NCBI GenBank assembly: GCA_963513935.1 | Contig: OY740772.1 | Span: forward strand, 9,504,607-9,568,606 | Reading direction: 5' to 3' | Source of the DNA: Aphrophora alni | Lineage: Eukaryota; Arthropoda; Insecta; Hemiptera; Aphrophoridae | DNA: 64,000 bases | Shown here: piece after piece, positions 42,550-54,991 of the stretch | Position numbering within the stretch: the stretch's first letter is position 1 | Layout of the letters: each line of letters starts with the position of its first letter | The notes under the pieces: generated by a model | The model's input: the letters and a program-made list of their open reading frames with translations, nothing else | Database searches by the model: none | Told to the model about the DNA's origin: nothing | Translations under genes and position numbers: made by a program

Positions 42550-45500
42550 AAAAAATCACTTTGACATCTCAAATGGTTTATGAGTTATTGCAATTTAAAC
42601 GTTAATAAAAATACCAGATTTTAATATTTCCCGTTTCGCCACTTGCAATACCTTTTTAAATCGCCTGTAGCTCCATAATTATGCATCGTAATGATATCAA
42701 AATTTACATGAGGAAAGAAGAAAGTTGAAATTTTACTGTGGCGTTTTCAATTCGAAAATATCTCTTATAGTTTCTGAGTAATTAACTCGTGAAAACAGCC
42801 ATTTTTCCAACTTTGCAAAATGCTAAGGTACCCCCCTTGCAGTTTTTTTAGGCGAAAAAGTGAGTTTTTGATTTTTGAATGTTTCTATAGCTTAATAGAA
42901 GCAGAATTAAATTTGGAGTCGAGGGGTGCTTATGAAATTTCAAAATTTTTAATATTTTTTTCATTTTTATCTATTTTTTTGTAAAAATTTCAACATTTAA
43001 CAATACCAATGATATGGGTAACAAGAGATGCACAATTGAAAGGAGAGTAAACAGTGAAAAAAACACTTTGAAATCTCAAAGGGTTTACGAGTAATTGCAG
43101 TTTAAAAATTTTTCAAAAAAGATCAAAATTGTTTTAAACCAATGATATGGGTATCAAAAGATGCAGAATTGAAAGGAGAATAAAGTTTGAAAAAATCACT
43201 TTGACATCTCAAATGGTTTATGAGTTATTGCAATTTAAACGTTAATAAAAATACCAGATTTTAATATTTCCCGTTTCGCCACTTGCAATACCTTTTTAAA
43301 TCGCCTGTAGCTCCATAATTATACATCGTAATGATATCAAAATTTACATGAGGAAAGAAGAAAGTTGAAATTTTACTGTGGCGTTTTCAATTCGAAAATA
43401 TCTCTTATAGTTTCTGAGTAATTAACTCGTGAAAACAGCCAATTTTCCAACTTTGCAAAATGCTAAGGTACCCCCCTTGCAGTTTTTTTAGGCGAAAAAG
43501 TGAGTTTTTGATTTTTGAATGTTTCTATAGCTTAATAGAAGCAGAATTAAATTTGGAGTCGAGGGGTGCTTATGAAATTTCAAAATTTTTAATATTTTTT
43601 TTCATTTTTATCTATTTTTTTGTAAAAATTTCAACATTTAACAATACCAATGATATGGGTAACAAGAGATGCACAATTGAAAGGAGAGTAAACCGTGAAA
43701 AAAACACTTTGAAATCTCAAAGGGTTTACGAGTAATTGCAGTTTAAAAATTTTTCAAAAAAGATCAAAATTGTTTTAAACCAATGATATGGGTATCAAAA
43801 GATGCAGAATTGAAAGGAGAATAAAGTTTGAAAAAATCACTTTGACATCTCAAATGGTTTATGAGTTATTGCAATTTAAACGTTAATAAAAATACCAGAT
43901 TTTAATATTTCCCGTTTCGCCACTTGCAATACCTTTTTAAATCGCCTGTAGCTCCATAATTATACATCGTAATGATATCAAAATTTACATGAGGAAAGAA
44001 GAAAGTTGAAATTTTACTGTGGCGTTTTCAATTCGAAAATATCTCTTATAGTTTCTGAGTAATTAACTCGTGAAAACAGCCATTTTTCCAACTTTGCAAA
44101 ATGCTAAGGTACCCCCCTTGCAGTTTTTTTAGGCGAAAAAGTGAGTTTTTGATTTTTGAATGTTTCTATAGCTTAATAGAAGCAGAATTAAATTTGGAGT
44201 CGAGGGGTGCTTATGAAATTTCAAAATTTTTAATATTTTTTTCATTTTTATCTATTTTTTTGTAAAAATTTCAACATTTAACAATACCAATGATATGGGT
44301 AACAAGAGATGCACAATTGAAAGGAGAGTAAACCGTGAAAAAAACACTTTGAAATCTCAAAGGGTTTACGAGTAATTGCAGTTTAAAAATTTTTCAAAAA
44401 AGATCAAAATTGTTTTAAACCAATGATATGGGTATCAAAAGATGCAGAATTGAAAGGAGAATAAAGTTTGAAAAAATCACTTTGACATCTCAAATGGTTT
44501 ATGAGTTATTGCAATTTAAACGTTAATAAAAATACCAGATTTTAATATTTCCCGTTTCGCCACTTGCAATACCTTTTTAAATCGCCTGTAGCTCCATAAT
44601 TATGCATCGTAATGATATCAAAATTTACATGAGGAAAGAAGAAAGTTGAAATTTTACTGTGGCGTTTTCAATTCGAAAATATCTCTTATAGTTTCTGAGT
44701 AATTAACTCGTGAAAACAGCCATTTTTCCAACTTTGCAAAATGCTAAGGTACCCCCCTTGCAGTTTTTTTAGGCGAAAAAGTGAGTTTTTGATTTTTGAA
44801 TGTTTCTATAGCTTAATAGAAGCAGAATTAAATTTGGAGTCGAGGGGTGCTTATGAAATTTCAAAATTTTTAATATTTTTTTTCATTTTTATCTATTTTT
44901 TTGTAAAAATTTCAACATTTAACAATACCAATGATATGGGTAACAAGAGATGCACAATTGAAAGGAGAGTAAACCGTGAAAAAAACACTTTGAAATCTCA
45001 AAGGGTTTACGAGTAATTGCAGTTTAAAAATTTTTCAAAAAAGATCAAAATTGTTTTAAACCAATGATATGGGTATCAAAAGATGCAGAATTGAAAGGAG
45101 AATAAAGTTTGAAAAAATCACTTTGACATCTCAAATGGTTTATGAGTTATTGCAATTTAAACGTTAATAAAAATACCAGATTTTAATATTTCCCGTTTCG
45201 CCACTTGCAATACCTTTTTAAATCGCCTGTAGCTCCATAATTATACATCGTAATGATATCAAAATTTACATGAGGAAAGAAGAAAGTTGAAATTTTACTG
45301 TGGCGTTTTCAATTCGAAAATATCTCTTATAGTTTCTGAGTAATTAACTCGTGAAAACAGCCATTTTTCCAACTTTGCAAAATGCTAAGGTACCCCCCTT
45401 GCAGTTTTTTTAGGCGAAAAAGTGAGTTTTTGATTTTTGAATGTTTCTATAGCTTAATAGAAGCAGAATTAAATTTGGAGTCGAGGGGTGCTTATGAAAT

Positions 45501-48500
45501 TTCAAAATTTTTTATATTTTTTTCATTTTTATCTATTTTTTTGTAAAAATTTCAACATTTAACAATACCAATGATATGGGTAACAAGAGATGCACAATTG
45601 AAAGGAGAGTAAACCGTGAAAAAAACACTTTGAAATCTCAAAGGGTTTACGAGTAATTGCAGTTTAAAAATTTTTCAAAAAAGATCAAAATTGTTTTAAA
45701 CCAATGATATGGGTATCAAAAGATGCAGAATTGAAAGGAGAATAAAGTTTGAAAAAATCACTTTGACATCTCAAATGGTTTATGAGTTATTGCAATTTAA
45801 ACGTTAATAAAAATACCAGATTTTAATATTTCCCGTTTCGCCACTTGCAATACCTTTTTAAATCGCCTGTAGCTCCATAATTATGCATCGTAATGATATC
45901 AAAATTTACATGAGGAAAGAAGAAAGTTGAAATTTTACTGTGGCGTTTTCAATTCGAAAATATCTCTTATAGTTTCTGAGTAATTAACTCGTGAAAACAG
46001 CCATTTTTCCAACTTTGCAAAATGCTAAGGTACCCCCCTTGCAGTTTTTTTAGGCGAAAAAGTGAGTTTTTGATTTTTGAATGTTTCTATAGCTTAATAG
46101 AAGCAGAATTAAATTTGGAGTCGAGGGGTGCTTATGAAATTTCAAAATTTTTAATATTTTTTTCATTTTTATCTATTTTTTGTAAAAATTTCAACATTTA
46201 ACAATACCAATGATATGGGTAACAAGAGATGCACAATTGAAAGGAGAGTAAACAGTGAAAAAAACACTTTGAAATCTCAAAGGGTTTACGAGTAATTGCA
46301 GTTTAAAAATTTTTCAAAAAAGATCAAAATTGTTTTAAACCAATGATATGGGTATCAAAAGATGCAGAATTGAAAGGAGAATAAAGTTTGAAAAAATCAC
46401 TTTGACATCTCAAATGGTTTATGAGTTATTGCAATTTAAACGTTAATAAAAATACCAGATTTTAATATTTCCCGTTTCGCCACTTGCAATACCTTTTTAA
46501 ATCGCCTGTAGCTCCATAATTATGCATCGTAATGATATCAAAATTTACATGAGGAAAGAAGAAAGTTGAAATTTTACTGTGGCGTTTTCAATTCGAAAAT
46601 ATCTCTTATAGTTTCTGAGTAATTAACTCGTGAAAACAGCCATTTTTCCAACTTTGCAAAATGCTAAGGTACCCCCCTTGCAGTTTTTTTAGGCGAAAAA
46701 GTGAGTTTTTGATTTTTGAATGTTTCTATAGCTTAATAGAAGCAGAATTAAATTTGGAGTCGAGGGGTGCTTATGAAATTTCAAAATTTTTAATATTTTT
46801 TTCATTTTTATCTATTTTTTTGTAAAAATTTCAACATTTAACAATACCAATGATATGGGTAACAAGAGATGCACAATTGAAAGGAGAGTAAACAGTGAAA
46901 AAAACACTTTGAAATCTCAAAGGGTTTACGAGTAATTGCAGTTTAAAAATTTTTCAAAAAAGATCAAAATTGTTTTAAACCAATGATATGGGTATCAAAA
47001 GATGCAGAATTGAAAGGAGAATAAAGTTTGAAAAAATCACTTTGACATCTCAAATGGTTTATGAGTTATTGCAATTTAAACGTTAATAAAAATACCAGAT
47101 TTTAATATTTCCCGTTTCGCCACTTGCAATACCTTTTTAAATCGCCTGTAGCTCCATAATTATACATCGTAATGATATCAAAATTTACATGAGGAAAGAA
47201 GAAAGTTGAAATTTTACTGTGGCGTTTTCAATTCGAAAATATCTCTTATAGTTTCTGAGTAATTAACTCGTGAAAACAGCCAATTTTCCAACTTTGCAAA
47301 ATGCTAAGGTACCCCCCTTGCAGTTTTTTTAGGCGAAAAAGTGAGTTTTTGATTTTTGAATGTTTCTATAGCTTAATAGAAGCAGAATTAAATTTGGAGT
47401 CGAGGGGTGCTTATGAAATTTCAAAATTTTTAATATTTTTTTTCATTTTTATCTATTTTTTTGTAAAAATTTCAACATTTAACAATACCAATGATATGGG
47501 TAACAAGAGATGCACAATTGAAAGGAGAGTAAACCGTGAAAAAAACACTTTGAAATCTCAAAGGGTTTACGAGTAATTGCAGTTTAAAAATTTTTCAAAA
47601 AAGATCAAAATTGTTTTTAACCAATGATATGGGTATCAAAAGATGCAGAATTGAAAGGAGAATAAAGTTTGAAAAAATCACTTTGACATCTCAAATGGTT
47701 TATGAGTTATTGCAATTTAAACGTTAATAAAAATACCAGATTTTAATATTTCCCGTTTCGCCACTTGCAATACCTTTTTAAATCGCCTGTAGCTCCATAA
47801 TTATACATCGTAATGATATCAAAATTTACATGAGGAAAGAAGAAAGTTGAAATTTTACTGTGGCGTTTTCAATTCGAAAATATCTCTTATAGTTTCTGAG
47901 TAATTAACTCGTGAAAACAGCCATTTTTCCAACTTTGCAAAATGCTAAGGTACCACCCCCCTTGCAGTTTTTTTAGGCGAAAAAGTGAGTTTTTGATTTT
48001 TGAATGTTTCTATAGCTTAATAGAAGCAGAATTAAATTTGGAGTCGAGGGGTGCTTATGAAATTTCAAAATTTTTAATATTTTTTTCATTTTTATCTATT
48101 TTTTTGTAAAAATTTCAACATTTAACAATACCAATGATATGGGTAACAAGAGATGCACAATTGAAAGGAGAGTAAACCGTGAAAAAAACACTTTGAAATC
48201 TCAAAGGGTTTACGAGTAATTGCAGTTTAAAAATTTTTCAAAAAAGATCAAAATTGTTTTAAACCAATGATATGGGTATCAAAAGATGCAGAATTGAAAG
48301 GAGAATAAAGTTTGAAAAAATCACTTTGACATCTCAAATGGTTTATGAGTTATTGCAATTTAAACGTTAATAAAAATACCAGATTTTAATATTTCCCGTT
48401 TCGCCACTTGCAATACCTTTTTAAATCGCCTGTAGCTCCATAATTATGCATCGTAATGATATCAAAATTTACATGAGGAAAGAAGAAAGTTGAAATTTTA

Positions 48501-51500
48501 CTGTGGCGTTTTCAATTCGAAAATATCTCTTATAGTTTCTGAGTAATTAACTCGTGAAAACAGCCATTTTTCCAACTTTGCAAAATGCTAAGGTACCCCC
48601 CTTGCAGTTTTTTTAGGCGAAAAAGTGAGTTTTTGATTTTTGAATGTTTCTATAGCTTAATAGAAGCAGAATTAAATTTGGAGTCGAGGGGTGCTTATGA
48701 AATTTCAAAATTTTTAATATTTTTTTTCATTTTTATCTATTTTTTTGTAAAAATTTCAACATTTAACAATACCAATGATATGGGTAACAAGAGATGCACA
48801 ATTGAAAGGAGAGTAAACCGTGAAAAAAACACTTTGAAATCTCAAAGGGTTTACGAGTAATTGCAGTTTAAAAATTTTTCAAAAAAGATCAAAATTGTTT
48901 TAAACCAATGATATGGGTATCAAAAGATGCAGAATTGAAAGGAGAATAAAGTTTGAAAAAATCACTTTGACATCTCAAATGGTTTATGAGTTATTGCAAT
49001 TTAAACGTTAATAAAAATACCAGATTTTAATATTTCCCGTTTCGCCACTTGCAATACCTTTTTAAATCGCCTGTAGCTCCATAATTATACATCGTAATGA
49101 TATCAAAATTTACATGAGGAAAGAAGAAAGTTGAAATTTTACTGTGGCGTTTTCAATTCGAAAATATCTCTTATAGTTTCTGAGTAATTAACTCGTGAAA
49201 ACAGCCATTTTTCCAACTTTGCAAAATGCTAAGGTACCCCCCTTGCAGTTTTTTTAGGCGAAAAAGTGAGTTTTTGATTTTTGAATGTTTCTATAGCTTA
49301 ATAGAAGCAGAATTAAATTTGGAGTCGAGGGGTGCTTATGAAATTTCAAAATTTTTAATATTTTTTTCATTTTTATCTATTTTTTTGTAAAAATTTCAAC
49401 ATTTAACAATACCAATGATATGGGTAACAAGAGATGCACAATTGAAAGGAGAGTAAACCGTGAAAAAAACACTTTGAAATCTCAAAGGGTTTACGAGTAA
49501 TTGCAGTTTAAAAATTTTTCAAAAAAGATCAAAATTGTTTTAAACCAATGATATGGGTATCAAAAGATGCAGAATTGAAAGGAGAATAAAGTTTGAAAAA
49601 ATCACTTTGACATCTCAAATGGTTTATGAGTTATTGCAATTTAAACGTTAATAAAAATACCAGATTTTAATATTTCCCGTTTCGCCACTTGCAATACCTT
49701 TTTAAATCGCCTGTAGCTCCATAATTATGCATCGTAATGATATCAAAATTTACATGAGGAAAGAAGAAAGTTGAAATTTTACTGTGGCGTTTTCAATTCG
49801 AAAATATCTCTTATAGTTTCTGAGTAATTAACTCGTGAAAACAGCCATTTTTCCAACTTTGCAAAATGCTAAGGTACCCCCCTTGCAGTTTTTTTAGGCG
49901 AAAAAGTGAGTTTTTGATTTTTGAATGTTTCTATAGCTTAATAGAAGCAGAATTAAATTTGGAGTCGAGGGGTGCTTATGAAATTTCAAAATTTTTAATA
50001 TTTTTTTCATTTTTATCTATTTTTTTGTAAAAATTTCAACATTTAACAATACCAATGATATGGGTAACAAGAGATGCACAATTGAAAGGAGAGTAAACAG
50101 TGAAAAAAACACTTTGAAATCTCAAAGGGTTTACGAGTAATTGCAGTTTAAAAATTTTTCAAAAAAGATCAAAATTGTTTTAAACCAATGATATGGGTAT
50201 CAAAAGATGCAGAATTGAAAGGAGAATAAAGTTTGAAAAAATCACTTTGACATCTCAAATGGTTTATGAGTTATTGCAATTTAAACGTTAATAAAAATAC
50301 CAGATTTTAATATTTCCCGTTTCGCCACTTGCAATACCTTTTTAAATCGCCTGTAGCTCCATAATTATACATCGTAATGATATCAAAATTTACATGAGGA
50401 AAGAAGAAAGTTGAAATTTTACTGTGGCGTTTTCAATTCGAAAATATCTCTTATAGTTTCTGAGTAATTAACTCGTGAAAACAGCCAATTTTCCAACTTT
50501 GCAAAATGCTAAGGTACCCCCCTTGCAGTTTTTTTAGGCGAAAAAGTGAGTTTTTGATTTTTGAATGTTTCTATAGCTTAATAGAAGCAGAATTAAATTT
50601 GGAGTCGAGGGGTGCTTATGAAATTTCAAAATTTTTAATATTTTTTTTCATTTTTATCTATTTTTTTGTAAAAATTTCAACATTTAACAATACCAATGAT
50701 ATGGGTAACAAGAGATGCACAATTGAAAGGAGAGTAAACCGTGAAAAAAACACTTTGAAATCTCAAAGGGTTTACGAGTAATTGCAGTTTAAAAATTTTT
50801 CAAAAAAGATCAAAATTGTTTTAAACCAATGATATGGGTATCAAAAGATGCAGAATTGAAAGGAGAATAAAGTTTGAAAAAATCACTTTGACATCTCAAA
50901 TGGTTTATGAGTTATTGCAATTTAAACGTTAATAAAAATACCAGATTTTAATATTTCCCGTTTCGCCACTTGCAATACCTTTTTAAATCGCCTGTAGCTC
51001 CATAATTATACATCGTAATGATATCAAAATTTACATGAGGAAAGAAGAAAGTTGAAATTTTACTGTGGCGTTTTCAATTCGAAAATATCTCTTATAGTTT
51101 CTGAGTAATTAACTCGTGAAAACAGCCATTTTTCCAACTTTGCAAAATGCTAAGGTACCCCCCTTGCAGTTTTTTTAGGCGAAAAAGTGAGTTTTTGATT
51201 TTTGAATGTTTCTATAGCTTAATAGAAGCAGAATTAAATTTGGAGTCGAGGGGTGCTTATGAAATTTCAAAATTTTTAATATTTTTTTCATTTTTATCTA
51301 TTTTTTTGTAAAAATTTCAACATTTAACAATACCAATGATATGGGTAACAAGAGATGCACAATTGAAAGGAGAGTAAACCGTGAAAAAAACACTTTGAAA
51401 TCTCAAAGGGTTTACGAGTAATTGCAGTTTAAAAATTTTTCAAAAAAGATCAAAATTGTTTTAAACCAATGATATGGGTATCAAAAGATGCAGAATTGAA

Positions 51501-52930
51501 AGGAGAATAAAGTTTGAAAAAATCACTTTGACATCTCAAATGGTTTATGAGTTATTGCAATTTAAACGTTAATAAAAATACCAGATTTTAATATTTCCCG
51601 TTTCGCCACTTGCAATACCTTTTTAAATCGCCTGTAGCTCCATAATTATGCATCGTAATGATATCAAAATTTACATGAGGAAAGAAGAAAGTTGAAATTT
51701 TACTGTGGCGTTTTCAATTCGAAAATATCTCTTATAGTTTCTGAGTAATTAACTCGTGAAAACAGCCATTTTTCCAACTTTGCAAAATGCTAAGGTACCC
51801 CCCTTGCAGTTTTTTTAGGCGAAAAAGTGAGTTTTTGATTTTTGAATGTTTCTATAGCTTAATAGAAGCAGAATTAAATTTGGAGTCGAGGGGTGCTTAT
51901 GAAATTTCAAAATTTTTAATATTTTTTTTCATTTTTATCTATTTTTTTGTAAAAATTTCAACATTTAACAATACCAATGATATGGGTAACAAGAGATGCA
52001 CAATTGAAAGGAGAGTAAACCGTGAAAAAAACACTTTGAAATCTCAAAGGGTTTACGAGTAATTGCAGTTTAAAAATTTTTCAAAAAAGATCAAAATTGT
52101 TTTAAACCAATGATATGGGTATCAAAAGATGCAGAATTGAAAGGAGAATAAAGTTTGAAAAAATCACTTTGACATCTCAAATGGTTTATGAGTTATTGCA
52201 ATTTAAACGTTAATAAAAATACCAGATTTTAATATTTCCCGTTTCGCCACTTGCAATACCTTTTTAAATCGCCTGTAGCTCCATAATTATGCATCGTAAT
52301 GATATCAAAATTTACATGAGGAAAGAAGAAAGTTGAAATTTTACTGTGGCGTTTTCAATTCGAAAATATCTCTTATAGTTTCTGAGTAATTAACTCGTGA
52401 AAACAGCCATTTTTCCAACTTTGCAAAATGCTAAGGTACCCCCCTTGCAGTTTTTTTAGGCGAAAAAGTGAGTTTTTGATTTTTGAATGTTTCTATAGCT
52501 TAATAGAAGCAGAATTAAATTTGGAGTCGAGGGGTGCTTATGAAATTTCAAAATTTTTAATATTTTTTTCATTTTTATCTATTTTTTTGTAAAAATTTCA
52601 ACATTTAACAATACCAATGATATGGGTAACAAGAGCTGCACAATTGAAAGGAGAGTAAACCGTGAAAAAAAACACATTGTAATCTCAAAGGGTTTACGAG
52701 TAATTGCAGTTTAAAAATTTTTCAAAAAAGATCAAAATTGTTTTAAACCAATGATATGGGTATCAAAAGATGCAGAATTGAAAGGAGAATAAAGTTTGAA
52801 AAAATCACTTTGACATCTCAAATGGTTTATGAGTTATTGCAATTTAAACGTTAATAAAAATACCAGATTTTAATATATCCCGTTTCGCCACTTGCAATAC
52901 CTTTTTAAATCGCCTGTAGCTCCATAATTA
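42550..52930. repeat. Pentameric higher-order repeat (3.2 kb) in the satellite
   Basis: Three markers define a five-monomer unit: AAACAGTG replacing AAACCGTG; an 8-T run replacing 7 T in ATA(T)nCATTTTTATC; and TTATGCATCG replacing TTATACATCG. AAACAGTG occurs at 43,051, 46,252, 46,892 and 50,097, so intervals are 3,201, 640 and 3,205 bp. The order within a unit is [TTATGC, AAACAGTG], [GCCAATTTT, 8 T], [plain], [TTATGC, 8 T], [plain]. The second unit carries one extra copy of its first monomer (45.9-46.5 kb and 46.5-47.2 kb), a single-monomer duplication. A looser version of the pattern continues left to about 36.9 kb. Confidence 0.75.
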
Positions 52931-53884
52931 TACATCGTAATGATATCAAAATTTACATGAGGAAAGAAGAAAGTTGAAATTTTACTGTGGCGTTTTCAAT
53001 TCGAAAATATCTCTTATAGTTTCTGAGTAATTAACTCGTGAAAACAGCCATTTTTCCAACTTTGCAAAATGCTAAGGTACCCCCCTTGCAGTTTTTTTAG
53101 GCGAAAAAGTGAGTTTTTGATTTTTGAATGTTTCTATAGCTTAATAGAAGCAGAATTAAATTTGGAGTCGAGGGGTGCTTATGAAATTTCAAAATTTTTA
53201 ATATTTTTTTTCATTTTTATCTATTTTTTTGTAAAAATTTCAACATTTAACAATACCAATGATATGGGTAACAAGAGATGCACAATTGAAAGGAGAGTAA
53301 ACCGTGAAAAAAACACTTTGAAATCTCAAAGGGTTTACGAGTAATTGCAGTTTAAAAATTTTTCAAAAAAGATCAAAATTGTTTTAAACCAATGATATGG
53401 GTATCAAAAGATGCAGAATTGAAAGGAGAATAAAGTTTGAAAAAATCACTTTGACATCTCAAATGGTTTATGAGTTATTGCAATTTAAACGTTAATAAAA
53501 ATACCAGATTTTAATATTTCCCGTTTCGCCACTTGCAATACCTTTTTAAATCGCCTGTAGCTCCATAATTATACATCGTAATGATATCAAAATTTACATG
53601 AGGAAAGAAGAAAGTTGAAATTTTACTGTGGTTTTTTCAATTCGAAAATATCTCTTATAGTTTCTGAGTAATTAACTCGTGAAAACAGCCAATTTTCCAA
53701 CTTTGCAAAATGCTTCCAACCCCCCTTGCAGTTTTTTTAGGCGAAAAAGTGAGTTTTTGATTTTTGAATGTTTCTATAGCTTAATAGAAGCAGAATTAAA
53801 TTTGGAGTCGAGGGGTGCTTATGAAATTTCAAAATTTTTAATATTTTTTTCATTTTTATCTATTTTTTTGTAAAAATTTCAACA

Positions 53885-54359
53885 TTTAACAATACCAATG
53901 ATATGGGTAACAAGAGATGCAGAATTGAAAGGAGAGTAAACCCTGAAAAAGACACTTTAAAATCTCAAAGGGTTTACGAGTAATTGCAGATTAAAGTTTT
54001 TTCAAAAAAGATCAAAATTTTTTTAAACCAATGAAATGGATAGCAAAAAATGCAGAATTGAAAGGAGAATAAACCCTGAAAAAATCACTTTGACATCTCA
54101 AATAGTTCAAGAGTTATTGCAATTTATATGTCAATAAAAATAGCAGATTTTAACATTTCACGATTCGCCATTTGCAATACATTTTTAAATCGCCTTTAGC
54201 TCCATAACTATACATCGTAATGATATGAAATTTTACATGAGGAAAGAAGAAAGTTCAAAGTCTATTGTGGTGGTTTCACTTCAAAAATATCTTGTATAGT
54301 TTCTGAGTAATTATTTCGAGAAAACAGCCAATTTTCAAACTTTGCAAAATGGTTAGGGT
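53885..54359. repeat. Divergent, truncated terminal satellite monomer
   Basis: From about 53,930 the monomer accumulates many substitutions relative to all others: GTAAACCCTGAAAAAG, CAGATTAAAGTTTTTTC, ATGAAATGGATAGC, CAATTTATATGTCAATAAAAAT, TTTCACGATTCGCC, TCTATTGTGGTGGTTTCAC. It stops at GCAAAATGGTTAGGGT, which matches the ..GCAAAATGCTAGGGTACC site of other monomers, so the final roughly 280 bp of a full unit are missing. Higher divergence at the array border fits unequal exchange and conversion acting mainly inside the array. After this point the sequence is mitochondrial in origin. Confidence 0.9.
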
Positions 54360-54750
54360 TCGCTCAGGTTGATACCCTCAACCAAAAATTAAAATTAAGG
54401 TAGGGATTAAAGTAGATTCAAAAAAAAAGTAGAACAAAAAAAAATTTATTACACTAAAAGATAAAAATAAAAATATTATTAAAAATAGAATTATTAAAAT
54501 AAACCCACTTTTATAATTATTATTTATATAAACTTTGTCTAGCTATAATTATTAATGAACCAATTCATATTCTTAAAATAATAAATCCTAATGAAATTAA
54601 ATCAATTCCTAAATAATAACCTATTAAACAAAAATCACTTATATAATTTGAAATTATTACCAAAAAGCACAAAACAAGAATTATTGATTGAATTCAAAAC
54701 TTATAAAATATAGGGATCAAAAATATAATTTAAAAAAATAATTTTAACAT
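54355..54750 (-). pseudogene. nad4: Nuclear mitochondrial fragment (numt): 5' third of nad4
   Basis: NADH dehydrogenase subunit 4 is a membrane subunit of respiratory complex I, normally encoded in the mitochondrion. Read on the minus strand with the invertebrate mitochondrial code, the fragment starts with ATG at 54,750, which overlaps the nad4L stop in ATGTTAA (54,744-54,750). It contains YYLGIDLISLGFIILSMW and, further on, [20 protein letters not shown]. The latter is the conserved ND4 segment around residue 120-130, so only about the first 132 of roughly 445 codons are present. It is broken by an in-frame TAA shortly after the start (TTTTTTTAAATT) and by a single-base frameshift near 54,523-54,530 (TATATAAATAATAA on the minus strand). 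TGA codons read as Trp and ATA as Met. The 3' end is cut exactly at the satellite junction. It is a dead nuclear copy. Confidence 0.9.
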
Positions 54751-54991
54751 AAAATTATACTAAAAGAATTTAAATAATCATTACCATGAGATCGATTTAA
54801 ACAAACTAAAACTGATAAACCTAAAACTCCTTCACAAACTCTAAAACATAAAAAAATTATACCAAAATAAAATTCATAATTGAATATTATTAAATATAAA
54901 TAAATCAATAAAAATAAAGAAAGAATAATAAATTCAAGTCTTAATAAACATAAAAATATATGTATTCGTTTAGAACATAGAGTTCATAAAC

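Larger units (their letters stand above)
1..54359. repeat. 640-bp satellite DNA array, about 86 monomers
   Basis: The stretch is a continuous head-to-tail array on one strand. Using the recurring landmark ACAGCCA(A/T)TTTTCC, copies lie at 331, 834, 1341, 1848, 2483, 3123, 3763, 4403, 5042 and so on to 53,685. The 81 intervals between 1848 and 53,685 average 640 bp. Neighbouring monomers differ at only a few positions by eye, so homogenisation is strong and recent. The monomer is AT-rich with many A/T tracts, and each contains GGTACC (a KpnI site) followed by a C run. The array is already in progress at base 1 and ends at about 54,359. I do not recognise the family by name. No transposase, terminal repeat or target duplication is visible inside it. 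A long uniform array of this kind is typical of centromeric, pericentromeric or subtelomeric heterochromatin, but which one is inference. Confidence 0.98.

Noticed and set aside
4397..53873. Repeated 64-101-codon frames in the satellite (for example at 4,397, 31,905, 37,056 and 53,679)
   Set aside because: They use GTG or internal ATG starts, recur only because the monomer recurs, and change length with a single T in a homopolymer or with C-run variation. They encode low-complexity F/I-rich peptides, so conservation reflects satellite homogenisation, not coding.
1..54359. CRISPR-like or bacterial repeat array
   Set aside because: There are no unique spacers, the 640-bp unit is contiguous, and the flank holds eukaryotic transposons and a numt.
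54350..54360. Telomere-like GGTTAGGGTT at the array end
   Set aside because: It is a single occurrence, explained by the satellite variant CTAGGGT plus the mitochondrial junction. There is no TTAGG tandem repeat.
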